This document shows, one piece after another, positions 33,352 to 41,943 of a stretch of 64,000 nt of DNA (position 1 is its first letter; each line of letters starts with the position of its first letter). Below the pieces are notes generated by a model. That model had not been told where the DNA came from. It was given only the letters and a program-made list of their open reading frames with translations, and searched no databases. The position numbers and the translations under genes are program-made. Origin of the DNA: Paraburkholderia sp. PGU19 (GTDB lineage Bacteria; Pseudomonadota; Gammaproteobacteria; Burkholderiales; Burkholderiaceae); the NCBI RefSeq assembly GCF_013426915.1, contig NZ_AP023179.1, forward strand, positions 3,782,001-3,846,000, in the 5' to 3' direction.

Positions 33352-34038
33352 ATGCGACTCCTTCTGATCGAAGACGACCGCCCTATCGCGCGCGGCATCC
33401 AAAGCAGTCTCGAACAAGCCGGCTTCACGGTCGACATGGTCCACGACGGCATCTTCGCCGAACAGGCCCTCACGCAAAACCGCCACGAGCTTGTGATCCT
33501 CGATCTGGGACTGCCCGGCATCGACGGCATGACGCTCCTGTCGCGTTTCCGCCAGAGCAACCGTCATACGCCCGTGATCGTGCTGACCGCGCGCGACGAA
33601 CTGAACGACCGCGTGCAAGGCCTCAATTCTGGCGCCGACGACTACATGCTGAAGCCGTTCGAACCCGCCGAACTCGAAGCGCGCATTCGCGCCGTGATGC
33701 GCCGCAGCGGACCGCATGGCGACATGCCGCGTCCGGAAGTGTCGCTTGGCGGTGTGCGTCTGTCGGGTGTGGATCGCCGCATCTTCAACGACGACAAACC
33801 GCTCGAACTGTCGCCGCGTGAATTCGCGGTGCTCGAAATGCTGTTGCTGCGCCATGGCCGCGTGGTCAGCAAGGCGCAACTGCAGGATCACCTGACGCAC
33901 TTCGGCGGCGATCTCGGCGACACCGCGATCGAAGTCTATGTGCACCGCGTGCGCAAAAAGCTCGAAAACTGCCGCGTCGAAATCGTCACGGTGCGCGGCT
34001 TCGGCTATCTGCTCCAGGAAATCCGCCAGGCGTCATAA
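33352..34038 (+). CDS. OmpR/PhoB-family response regulator (TctD/QseB-like)
   Basis: A 228-residue response regulator: receiver domain (acidic pair EDD at 7-9, phosphorylated Asp51 in VILDLGLPG, Lys in LKPF) and C-terminal winged helix (LSPREFAVLEMLLLRHGRVVSKAQL, ending VHRVRKKLENC...VRGFGYLL). It pairs with the histidine kinase starting 207 bp downstream. The target genes are unknown. Confidence 0.93.
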   Translation: MRLLLIEDDRPIARGIQSSLEQAGFTVDMVHDGIFAEQALTQNRHELVILDLGLPGIDGMTLLSRFRQSNRHTPVIVLTARDELNDRVQGLNSGADDYMLKPFEPAELEARIRAVMRRSGPHGDMPRPEVSLGGVRLSGVDRRIFNDDKPLELSPREFAVLEMLLLRHGRVVSKAQLQDHLTHFGGDLGDTAIEVYVHRVRKKLENCRVEIVTVRGFGYLLQEIRQAS

Positions 34039-34085
34039 TGGTCGTCAAGACCGTTATGGTCTGACGGCGTCCGGGTAGTCCGACG

Positions 34086-34126
34086 GGCGGCCGCAAGCGC
34101 ATCCTTATGTATGCGCGGCGGCCGCC
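34086..34126. repeat. Long hairpin between response regulator and sensor kinase
   Basis: GGCGGCCGC (34086-34094) pairs with GCGGCCGCC (34118-34126), and an inner stem GCGCAT (34097-34102) pairs with ATGCGC (34111-34116). There is no T tract. It may limit kinase expression relative to the regulator, or act as an RNA processing point. Confidence 0.5.
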
Positions 34127-34245
34127 TGTGTCATTCAGCCTGGATGTGAATTACCGTTTGAACTGCCGTTTCAACTGCATTTTGGAACGCATGACTGACG
34201 CAGTCGATCATCCCTCGGCGTCGGTCTTTTACCGCGGGTTCGATC

Positions 34246-35748
34246 ATGCCCTATCCCGCCGCGAATAGCCTGCGCCGCCAGTTACTGCGCCGGCTCGCCG
34301 CTCCTCTTTCGCTGCTCGCGCTGATGAGCGGCCTCATCGCGTACTGGCTCGCGTGGCAATACACGCAGCATGTGGTTGACCGTTCGCTCGCCGATCTCGC
34401 CACGGCCATTTCGAAGCAGATCCAGATTGCCGGCCCCGATGCGCCGATCACCGTCCCGCCGCTCGCGCAGGCGATGTTCTCTGATCCCGTTGAACAACTC
34501 GTGTACCGGATCAGCAATGGCGAAACCGAAATCGCCGGCGATCCGAACTTGCCGCTGCAAGGTACCAACGTGCGGCGCATGCATTACGCGTATGTGTTCG
34601 AGACGCAGCATGAAGGGACGGCTGTGCGCGTCGCGCAGGTGCGCGTCGATCAGCCGACAGGCAACCCCGTCGTCATCGAAGTCGGCCAGCCGGTGCATCA
34701 CCGCTTTCGGATCGCCGCCGAATTTCTGGTCGCGATCATGATGCCGCTGCTGCTGTTGCTGCTCGCGGGCTGGGTGATCGTGTGGCGCGTCGTGAACCAG
34801 CAGTTGAACCCGCTGACCGATCTCGCCGATTCGCTGAACCGACAGACCCACACGTCGCTGGAACCCGTCGACGAAACCTTCGTCCCCGTCGAAATCCGTC
34901 CGCTGACGGGCGCGTTGAACGGTCTGCTCGACCGTCTGAAATCCGCGCTCGACGCACAGCGCAAATTCATCGCCGACGCCGCACATCAGCTGCGCACGCC
35001 GCTCACCGCCATCAAGCTGCACGCGGAACAGGCGGCCATTGCGCGCGATCCGCAGCAGACGCTCGCCGCCGTCAAGGAGTTGCGTGCCGCCGCCGATCGC
35101 GCTGTGCGTCTGTCGAACCAGCTGCTGTCGCTAGCGCGCGCCGAACCGGGCGAACAGGCCGCGCGTTTCGTGAACCTCGACGTCGCGTCGCTCGCTTTCG
35201 ATACAGGCGCCGAATGGGTGCCGCGCGCGCTCGCCGTGCATGTGGACCTCGGTTTCCAGCGGCTCGACGATCCGTCGAACGATCACCCGCTGATTGCGCG
35301 CGGCAATCCCGTGCTCCTGCGTGAAGTGATCGCGAACCTGCTCGACAATGCGCTGAAATACGTGCCGCCGTCGCGTATGAACGGTGCACGGATCACGATG
35401 ACGGTCGCGCAAACTGTGGTGGATGGCGTCCCGATGGCGGAAGTCACCGTCGAGGACAACGGCCCGGGCGTACCTCAAAAGCAGCAACCCGATCTGTTCA
35501 AGCGCTTCTTCCGTGGCGACGGCCAGGGCATGAGCGACGGCACCGTCGACGGTGGCGCCGGGCTCGGCCTTGCGATCGTGCACGACATCATGGCGCTGCA
35601 TCGCGGCAGCGTGCATTACGAAGATGCCGCCGAAGGTGGCGCGTGCTTTATCGTGCGGCTTCCCGTCGCGACGGGCGCCGTGCTGCGCACACCGGAACCG
35701 CCGCGCGAAACAAAAAAACCGGCGCATCATGCGCCGGTCGATCTCTGA
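34246..35748 (+). CDS. Sensor histidine kinase (TctE-like)
   Basis: A 500-residue membrane kinase. It has an N-terminal membrane segment (about 18-38), a periplasmic domain of about 120 residues resembling the 2CSK_N sensor of TctE, a second membrane segment (LVAIMMPLLLLLLAGWVIVW), HAMP, the H-box FIADAAHQLRTPLTAIKLH with phosphorylated His247, the N-box NLLDNALKYV, and G-boxes VEDNGPGVP and GAGLGLAIV. Its last codons contain the terminator of the facing SET gene. TctDE relatives often sense tricarboxylates; here the ligand is not known. Confidence 0.92.
   Translation: MPYPAANSLRRQLLRRLAAPLSLLALMSGLIAYWLAWQYTQHVVDRSLADLATAISKQIQIAGPDAPITVPPLAQAMFSDPVEQLVYRISNGETEIAGDPNLPLQGTNVRRMHYAYVFETQHEGTAVRVAQVRVDQPTGNPVVIEVGQPVHHRFRIAAEFLVAIMMPLLLLLLAGWVIVWRVVNQQLNPLTDLADSLNRQTHTSLEPVDETFVPVEIRPLTGALNGLLDRLKSALDAQRKFIADAAHQLRTPLTAIKLHAEQAAIARDPQQTLAAVKELRAAADRAVRLSNQLLSLARAEPGEQAARFVNLDVASLAFDTGAEWVPRALAVHVDLGFQRLDDPSNDHPLIARGNPVLLREVIANLLDNALKYVPPSRMNGARITMTVAQTVVDGVPMAEVTVEDNGPGVPQKQQPDLFKRFFRGDGQGMSDGTVDGGAGLGLAIVHDIMALHRGSVHYEDAAEGGACFIVRLPVATGAVLRTPEPPRETKKPAHHAPVDL
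35718..35738 (-). terminator. Terminator of the SET gene, inside the histidine-kinase 3' end
   Basis: ACCGGCGC (35718-35725) pairs with GCGCCGGT (35731-35738). On the minus strand it is followed by seven T. It lies within the last ten codons of the converging kinase gene and about 65 bp after the SET stop. Confidence 0.8.
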
Positions 35749-35800
35749 AGCGTGTCCCAAAGGGTGCGCTGCGTTCGATACGAACGGCAACGCACACTGG

Positions 35801-36283
35801 TCACTTTTTCTTCTTCGTTTTCTTCTCGTCCTTCTTTTCCGGCGCCGCGAGCATCGTGCCACGGCACTTGCGCGCGCCGCAACGGCACTCGTATTCCTTC
35901 TTCAGCTTCTTCGTCTGACGCGCGTCGATTACGAGCCCGTAGTCGTAGAACAGCTCTTCGCCCGCGTCGATATCACGCAGCGCGTCGATAAATACGTGGC
36001 CGTCGATCTCTTCCGCTTCGCAGTTCGGCGCGCACGAGTGATTGATCCAGCGCGCGCTGTTGCCCTTCACCTTGCCGTCGATCACGTCGCCGCTATCGAG
36101 CGCGAAGTAGAACGTGTGATTCGGTTCGTCCGGATTGTGAGGATGCCGCCGCAGCGCTTCCTTCCAGGAAATCCGTTGGCCCTTGTATTCGATCAACCGC
36201 TCGCCGGCTGCGATCGGTTCGAGTGCAAACACGCCTTTGCCGTGCACGCCCGATTGACGCACAGCGATCCTGCGTGAACTCAT
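35801..36283 (-). CDS. SET-domain protein-lysine methyltransferase-like protein
   Basis: A 160-residue SET-domain protein. Start MSSRRIAVRQSGVHGKGVFA, the SET core NSARWINHSCAPNCEAEEIDG, the ELFYDYG motif, and post-SET Cys cluster YECRCGARKCRGTM are all present, so the SAM and zinc sites look intact. The tail is very Lys-rich (EKKDEKKTKKKK). Bacterial SET proteins methylate lysines in proteins, but the target here is unknown. AAGGATT precedes the ATG. Confidence 0.88.
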   Translation of the reverse strand: MSSRRIAVRQSGVHGKGVFALEPIAAGERLIEYKGQRISWKEALRRHPHNPDEPNHTFYFALDSGDVIDGKVKGNSARWINHSCAPNCEAEEIDGHVFIDALRDIDAGEELFYDYGLVIDARQTKKLKKEYECRCGARKCRGTMLAAPEKKDEKKTKKKK

Positions 36284-36548
36284 TGAATCAATCCTTGTAG
36301 AACGGTGGATGAACAAACTCGCCTGTTCGCCGATGCCTCCGCGTTCGACGCGCCGTTGCAGATGCGCGGCTTTTCTGACGCGGATAGCAAACGCGGCGCC
36401 TTGCTGGCGCCGCGTCGACATGCGACGCATACAGCGTCACAACCGAAATCGTACACGGATGATGTGACTTCGTTCAACCGTCTTACGTACAGATCCGCAT
36501 CGCATGTGCGCGCGATGCGTATTTCGCGTGGACGGTCGAACGCAACGC

Positions 36549-37661
36549 TCAGCGCTGACCGAACGAAATATCCCCGAACAGCGCCTTTTGCTCGCGCGGT
36601 TGCGAACGCCAGTATTGCGGCGGAGCTTCCACGGTCGCGCCGAGCTGCGCGGCCGCATGCCACGGCCAGCGTGGATCGTAGAGCATCGCGCGGGCCATCG
36701 CGATGAGATCCGCGTCGCCTTCTTCGATCAGCCGGCTCGCGTGCGCCGGGTCCGTGATCAGACCGACGGCCATCGTCGTCATGCCTGTCGCTTCCTTCAC
36801 CGCCTTCGCGAACGGCACCTGATAGCCGGGTTCGAGCGGGATCTTCTGCAACGGCGACACACCACCCGATGACACATCGACCCAGTCGCAGCCGCGCTTC
36901 TTCAACTCCTGCGCGAACGCAATCGTGTCTTCGATCGTGATGCCGCCGTCGACCCAGTCGATCGCCGAGACTCGTACGCCGACGGGTTTGTCGGCGGGGA
37001 ATGCAGCGCGCACGATATCGAAGATTTCGAGTGGGAAACGCATGCGATTCTCGCGCGAACCGCCATATTCGTCGCTGCGCTGGTTCGCGAGCGGCGACAG
37101 GAACTGATGCAACAGATAACCGTGCGCGGCGTGCACTTCGAGTGCGTCGATGCCCAGACGCGCGGCACGCCGCGCCGTTGCGGCGAATGCTTCACGAATA
37201 CGGTTGAGGCCCGCGTTGTCCAGCGCGAGCGGCGGCTCTTCGCCGGCCTTGTGCGGCAGCGCGGACGGCGCATGCGGCAGCCAGCCGCCGTCGGCGACGG
37301 GAATGAGTTGCCCGCCTTCCCATGGCACGTTGCTCGAAGCCTTGCGCCCCGCGTGCGATAGCTGCATCGCGACGTGCACTTTCGAATGCTTGCGGATCGC
37401 GGCGAGCACGGGCTTCAGTGCTTCTTCCGTGACGTCGTCCCACAGGCCGAGGTCGGCAGGCGTGATGCGGCCATCGGGCTCGACGGCCGTCGCCTCGATG
37501 CACAGCATGCCCGCGCCCGACAGCGCCAGATGACCGAGATGGATCATGTGCCATGCCGTCGCTTCGCCGCGTTCGGCAGAGTATTGACACATCGGTGACA
37601 CGACGATGCGGTTCGGCAGCGTCACGCTACGCAGCGTGAGCGGTGTGAAAAGTGCGCTCAT
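36549..37661 (-). CDS. NADH:flavin oxidoreductase, Old Yellow Enzyme family (YqjM/NamA-like)
   Basis: A 370-residue FMN-dependent ene-reductase from MSALFTPLTL. Family marks are NRIVVSPMCQYSAERGEATAWH (the Cys typical of the YqjM class), HAGRKAS, and the catalytic pair in EVHAAHGYLLHQFLSPLANQRSDEYGG. It reduces activated C=C bonds with NAD(P)H. It stands alone on the minus strand between the SET gene and a MOSC gene. Confidence 0.93.
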   Translation of the reverse strand: MSALFTPLTLRSVTLPNRIVVSPMCQYSAERGEATAWHMIHLGHLALSGAGMLCIEATAVEPDGRITPADLGLWDDVTEEALKPVLAAIRKHSKVHVAMQLSHAGRKASSNVPWEGGQLIPVADGGWLPHAPSALPHKAGEEPPLALDNAGLNRIREAFAATARRAARLGIDALEVHAAHGYLLHQFLSPLANQRSDEYGGSRENRMRFPLEIFDIVRAAFPADKPVGVRVSAIDWVDGGITIEDTIAFAQELKKRGCDWVDVSSGGVSPLQKIPLEPGYQVPFAKAVKEATGMTTMAVGLITDPAHASRLIEEGDADLIAMARAMLYDPRWPWHAAAQLGATVEAPPQYWRSQPREQKALFGDISFGQR

Positions 37662-37759
37662 GATGGTGGGGTTGCCCATCGAAACTCAAGAGCGAACGAG
37701 GATAGCACCGGGTCTGATTTGCTGCAGACGTCCAGGCGCGTCGCTCTCAACAGCGCGAA

Positions 37760-38491
37760 TCAGCTCTGAGTGTGAGGCGTATCGAGACGCTTCGACCACG
37801 ATTCGACTTCGCCGCTTTCGAGACGCTTGGTCGCGGTCTTGCGCCATGACGGCGACAGCGTGTCGAGTTGCGCCATCGCCTCCAGCGCTTGCCGGTCGTC
37901 GCGATCGACATACAGCACGCGCAACAGCCTCTCGATGCTCCACTGCGCGTGAGGACGCGCGAGTCGCTCGATCGCATCTCCCGCGCCGATTTCGCCTGCT
38001 TCGAGCACGCGGTAGTACCAGCCCGTGCGGCGGGTGTCCTGCACGGCGCGCGACATGTCGGCGCGCGCGAACCGCAGATTCAGTTTCCAGCATGGCTGAC
38101 GAGGTTGCGACACCTGGACGATCGCCCCGCCTATCCGGTACACGTCACCGACGCAAACGTCCGCTTCCGTCAGGCCGCACGTGCTCAGGTTTTCGCCGAA
38201 CGCGCCGCGTCCGTCAAGCGTCGACAGACCGGCCGCGCCCGCCTGCCATTCGCTTCGCCAGGTGGCGTAGTGGTCGAACGGATAGTGATGCAGCGCTTTT
38301 TCCGGTCCGCCATGGTGTTTGAGTTCGGCCTGCTGATCACCTTCGAGTCCTGTTTCGCCGAGCCACAACCGGCCGTCGACTGGCGTCTTGCCGATCGCGC
38401 TCGTCTTGCCCGACAGGTCACCGCCCAGCGGCGCAATCTTGCCGGTCAGCACGGCATCGACGGTAAGAACTCGGTGATCGACTGCGGTCAT
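37760..38491 (-). CDS. MOSC-domain protein (YiiM-like)
   Basis: A 243-residue MOSC-domain protein. The segment GLEGDQQAELKHHGGPEKALHHYP, then FGENLSTCGLTEADVCVGDVYRIGGAIVQVSQPRQPCWKL with the conserved Cys, matches the YiiM group, which handles molybdenum cofactor and reduces N-hydroxylated bases. A C-terminal 3-alpha segment (IERLLRVLYVDRDD) follows. It lies 10 bp after the glutamine amidotransferase gene, likely one transcript. Confidence 0.88.
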   Translation of the reverse strand: MTAVDHRVLTVDAVLTGKIAPLGGDLSGKTSAIGKTPVDGRLWLGETGLEGDQQAELKHHGGPEKALHHYPFDHYATWRSEWQAGAAGLSTLDGRGAFGENLSTCGLTEADVCVGDVYRIGGAIVQVSQPRQPCWKLNLRFARADMSRAVQDTRRTGWYYRVLEAGEIGAGDAIERLARPHAQWSIERLLRVLYVDRDDRQALEAMAQLDTLSPSWRKTATKRLESGEVESWSKRLDTPHTQS

Positions 38492-38501
38492 CGGGGTTTG
38501 T

Positions 38502-39215
38502 TCAGGGTCGCGCGGCCAGTTGATCGAGCCATTCGCCGAACATGCTGGTCGCCGCGATTTCCAGCTTCGGGCCATGCTTCGCGGTATCGGCGCGCAGCGC
38601 GCGTACGTCGATGCCGTGGCCCGCAATTTCGCCAGCATTGCCAATCAGCCAGGGCTCGAAGCGGTCCGTGCGGATTTCAGGGTGACATTGCAGGCCAAGC
38701 ACATGCTTGCCCCACGAGAACGCCTGGTTCTGACAGGCGGGCGTGGAGGCGAGATGCACCGCGCCTTGCGGAAGATCGAATGTATCGCCGTGCCAATGAA
38801 GCATTGACGTGTGCGCTTCGTCCAGATGCCGCAGCGGCGACTGCTTGCCGGCATCGGTGAGCGTCAATGGCGTCCAGCCGATTTCCGTCTGCCCGGACGG
38901 ATAGACCCGCGCGCCGAGCACGCGCGCGATCAACTGCGCGCCGAGGCAGATGCCGAGCGTCGGCAAGCCGGCTGCAATGCGCTTTTCGATCAGGGAGACG
39001 AGCGGCGCGATGGTCGGATAGTGATCGTCGTCGTAGGCACTGATCGGGCCGCCGAGAATCACCATCAGCGACGGCATCACGGGGTCGGGTGCCTCGATGC
39101 GTGCAAATCCGACATCCAGATAGCGGACAGGACGCCCCCGCTCGCCGAGCACCCGTTCGAGACTGCCCAGATCCTCGAAATGCACATGGCGGATGGCGAG
39201 AACTTCGTGATGCAT
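38502..39215 (-). CDS. Class I glutamine amidotransferase-like protein
   Basis: A 237-residue protein with the class I amidotransferase triad: Cys in LGICLGAQL, His in LGLQCHPEIR, and a following Glu region. The ATG at 39215 has GGTGGGAT upstream; a TTG two codons earlier is the alternative. Stand-alone members include the YfeJ and GMP-synthase-like groups and some gamma-glutamyl-amine hydrolases; the acceptor reaction is unknown. It precedes the MOSC gene. Confidence 0.85.
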   Translation of the reverse strand: MHHEVLAIRHVHFEDLGSLERVLGERGRPVRYLDVGFARIEAPDPVMPSLMVILGGPISAYDDDHYPTIAPLVSLIEKRIAAGLPTLGICLGAQLIARVLGARVYPSGQTEIGWTPLTLTDAGKQSPLRHLDEAHTSMLHWHGDTFDLPQGAVHLASTPACQNQAFSWGKHVLGLQCHPEIRTDRFEPWLIGNAGEIAGHGIDVRALRADTAKHGPKLEIAATSMFGEWLDQLAARP

Positions 39216-39361
39216 CGGCAAATCCCACCGTCAGGTTGACTGGACGCGCCTCAAAGGCGCGCCGGAAGACACGCCGTCTGCCGATGCGCAAAACGGCGCA
39301 AGCTCGCCCGCCCCGCTCGCGCAAACCCGCGAGCGGCGGCCGGCTCCGCAGTTTAGCCGAC

Positions 39362-40006
39362 TCAGGCTTGCTGCGCGAAGATCTTCCAGGTCTTTTTCTG
39401 CGTCGCCGCGTCCGCCGTTTCGTGCACCGAGCAGTCCAGACGCAGATCGGTATCCGACATCGACAGATCGAGCAGCATGCAGCGATGCGGCGTCTTCTTC
39501 GGGTTCTTGCTCGGCTCGAAATGCGTGCAGGTCACGCACATCCGGTGCGGCGGGATGTGACCTTGCACTTCGAGCTGACGCACCGTCTTCAGCAGCGTGC
39601 GATAGAAGATCGATTGTTCTTCGTCGCGCAGCGTGCCGACCGCCTTGGCGAGGAAGTCAGGCCATTGCGCGGCGCGCTTGGCCGCAGTGCGGCCGCGAGC
39701 CGTCAGACGCACGGCAAGCGCGCGCCCGTCATCGAGCGCACGGCGCTTTTCGACGAGACCCTTGCTTTCCAGCGTGCTCACGGCATCGCTCGTGGTTGCG
39801 GCAGTCAGCGCGGTTTCGCGTGCGATTTCGCCGAGCCGCATCGGCCCCTTGCGCTGCATCAGCAGCACAAGAATTTCGCCCTGGGTAGGCGTCAGACCCG
39901 CGCCTTCCGCCCATTCCCATGCCTGGCTCCGCATGGCCGTGCTGAGTCGCAGCAGGCTGTGGGTCACCCGCCCGGTTGCCTGCTCTCCGTATACGCCTTC
40001 GCTCAT
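39362..40006 (-). CDS. MarR-family regulator with Cys-rich C-terminal extension
   Basis: A 214-residue MarR-type winged-helix regulator (LTPTQGEILVLLMQRKGPMRLGEIARETALTAATTSDAVSTLE). After the usual domain there is an extension of about 60 residues with four Cys: CVTCTHFEPS, HRCMLLD and LRLDCSVHE. The spacing suggests a metal or iron-sulfur centre, so it may sense metal or redox state. No target gene is adjacent: it faces the proposed origin region, and the downstream gene on its strand is the amidotransferase, 147 bp away. Confidence 0.88.
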   Translation of the reverse strand: MSEGVYGEQATGRVTHSLLRLSTAMRSQAWEWAEGAGLTPTQGEILVLLMQRKGPMRLGEIARETALTAATTSDAVSTLESKGLVEKRRALDDGRALAVRLTARGRTAAKRAAQWPDFLAKAVGTLRDEEQSIFYRTLLKTVRQLEVQGHIPPHRMCVTCTHFEPSKNPKKTPHRCMLLDLSMSDTDLRLDCSVHETADAATQKKTWKIFAQQA

Positions 40007-40298
40007 AGTCTTTCGTTCGTTGTTGACAGCGTGCCGTTGCCCGTCGACATCCGATTTCCGATGCCGGCGCGCCGACAGTCTGTGGGGGGAAGCTTCGCCG
40101 GTCAAGCCGGCTCGTTGATTCCTACTATCTCAAAAACTTCCTGTGATGCGGGCCTTGTCCCGGCCGCTTTCTCAGGCTTTGCAAATGCTTCATGCGGTGC
40201 GACTCCTGCGCTTTGGGCCACGCATCGACGTGATCCGGGGCAGGCCGCAACGACGAAAAACGACATTCTATGCGAGAGCGGCAAATCGTACAGCTAAG

Positions 40299-40322
40299 TT
40301 ATCCAATGCAATCTGTGGATAA
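40299..40322. other. DnaA box pair of the left region
   Basis: TTATCCAAT (40299-40307, two mismatches) and TGTGGATAA (40314-40322, exact) face each other with a 6-bp gap. This mirrors the pair at 44008-44031. Confidence 0.7.
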
Positions 40323-40504
40323 CCACGGGATAAGACGGGGACGACATGTGCGTCGATTCTTGATAACCCGCTCGACCTCAGCGCCCATGAGAATCGTTCT
40401 CCCAGGTTTACGGTCGGGATGCGCGCCCGATCCGCGTAGTTATAGTTTACGCAGCCTCTTGAGTTTGCAGGGAATTATTTGGTTGTCCACAGGCAAACGC
40501 AATG

Positions 40505-40539
40505 CTTGTTAACGTACTACTACGTATGTATACGTAAAC
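40505..40539 (+). repeat. Inverted repeat element, left copy
   Basis: A 35-bp AT-rich element starting CTTGTTAAC, containing CTACTACGTAT and ending GTAAAC. Its reverse complement resembles 43780-43814. It begins exactly 13 bp after the DnaA-type box at 40483-40491. Confidence 0.8.
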
Positions 40540-40572
40540 TTCGAGAAAAGCTGGAGGACGCTCCATCGGCAT

Positions 40573-40610
40573 TCGACAAAAATAAAAAAACCCGCAAAAA
40601 GCGGATTTCT
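40573..40610 (-). terminator. Rho-independent terminator of the YbdK-type ligase gene
   Basis: On the minus strand CCGC, a TTTTT loop and GCGG are followed by GTTTTTTTATTTTT. The stem is short but the T tract is long. It lies about 100 bp after the stop at 40706. Confidence 0.75.
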
Positions 40611-40705
40611 GAACTCTGCCTGGCGGCGAGGCGGTAGCATCCAACGCGCCTGCCGCGCCGGACTGCACCGTACGGCGCACATACCCTCCGGCTTTTACGC
40701 GCGGT

Positions 40706-41821
40706 TTATGCGCGCCACTGCAGACACTGCTGCCGCACCACTTCGTGCAGCGATTGTTCCTGTTCAGCCACATTGCGCAGCCAGGTCGCATCGTTCACCT
40801 GCCCGCGCGCGATCGCGCCGATTTCTTCGAGCGCCTTGCCTGAACCCAGCACATCCGCATGCGGCGCGATGCGCTCGAGCGTGTGAATGATGTCTTCGGA
40901 AATCGTCCGGCGCTCACCCGTCTGTGGATCGATACACGTGCCCGCCAGACCGAAGCGGCACGCCTCGAATCGGTTGAACGTGTAGACGAGATAGTCGTCT
41001 TCCTTTGGCATCAAAGGCTTGTCGAGCAGCAGATGACGCGCAAGCGTCTGGATGTAGCACGCAATCGCGGCCGCGCGGTCGACGGAAAGCGGCGTGTCCA
41101 TCACGCGCACTTCGATGGTGCCGAAGCCGGGCTTCGGCCGGATGTCCCAGTAGAAGTCCTTCATGCTGTTGACGACGCCCGTATGCACCATCTTCGAAAA
41201 GTATTCTTCGAAGCTGTCCCACGTGAGGACGAACGGCGCGCGGCCCGACAGCGGAAACGCGAACACGGAATTCAGGCGTGCCGAGTGAAAGCCCGTATCG
41301 ACACCCTGCACAAACGGCGACGACGCCGACAGCGCGATGAAGTGGGGAATGTAGCGCGACATCGAATGCAGCAGGAACAACGCGCTGTCGGCATCCGGGC
41401 AGCCGATGTGCACGTGCTGGCCGAACACGGTGAACTGCTTGGCGAGATAGCCGTAGAGTTCCGAAAGGTATTGAAAGCGCGGCGTGTCGACGATCTTGCG
41501 CTCGCTCCATTGCTGGAAAGCGTGCGTGCCGCCGCCGCACAGGCCGACGTTCAGCCGGTCGGCCGCAGCGACCAGCGTATCGCGGATCGTGCGCAGATCG
41601 GCGACAGCCTGCTCGTGCGTCGTGCAGATGCCCGTCGACAGCTCGATCATGCTCTCGGTGATTTCCGGCGTGATATTGCCCGGGATCTTTTCGTCCTTGA
41701 TGAGCCGGAGCAGGTCGGTTCCTGCTTTGGTCAGATCATAGTCATGGGTATTGACGATCTGCATCTCGAGTTCGACACCGAAGGTGAACGGTTTCGAATC
41801 GATGAAGGCTTCGAGTGACAT
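40706..41821 (-). CDS. YbdK-type carboxylate-amine ligase (glutamate-cysteine ligase family 2)
   Basis: A 371-residue member of the GCS2 family. Start [23 protein letters not shown], with further marks [37 protein letters not shown] and [16 protein letters not shown]. These enzymes join a carboxylate to an amine with ATP; E. coli YbdK has weak glutamate-cysteine ligase activity. True substrate unknown. It lies between the two origin-like regions with the antiporter gene upstream. Confidence 0.9.
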   Translation of the reverse strand: MSLEAFIDSKPFTFGVELEMQIVNTHDYDLTKAGTDLLRLIKDEKIPGNITPEITESMIELSTGICTTHEQAVADLRTIRDTLVAAADRLNVGLCGGGTHAFQQWSERKIVDTPRFQYLSELYGYLAKQFTVFGQHVHIGCPDADSALFLLHSMSRYIPHFIALSASSPFVQGVDTGFHSARLNSVFAFPLSGRAPFVLTWDSFEEYFSKMVHTGVVNSMKDFYWDIRPKPGFGTIEVRVMDTPLSVDRAAAIACYIQTLARHLLLDKPLMPKEDDYLVYTFNRFEACRFGLAGTCIDPQTGERRTISEDIIHTLERIAPHADVLGSGKALEEIGAIARGQVNDATWLRNVAEQEQSLHEVVRQQCLQWRA

Positions 41822-41943
41822 GGCGTTTCCTGATTCATGTCGGCATCAGCGCCCGCTGCAGGCGGCGCCGGCCGGATTGACTGTCGAATGCTGCAGCCGA
41901 ACGCTCGAGCTGCATGAAAATACGGTGTGCGGGCCTGCCGCTT

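Larger units (their letters stand above)
40007..40705. other. Left origin-like intergenic region
   Basis: About 700 bp without genes. It has DnaA-type boxes TTATCCAAT (40299-40307), TGTGGATAA (40314-40322, exact) and TTGTCCACA (40483-40491), then an AT-rich element at 40505-40539 with CTACTACGTAT. The arrangement is the mirror image of that at 43780-44031. The far right holds the terminator of the ligase gene. I read it as one half of a replication origin. Confidence 0.6.
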
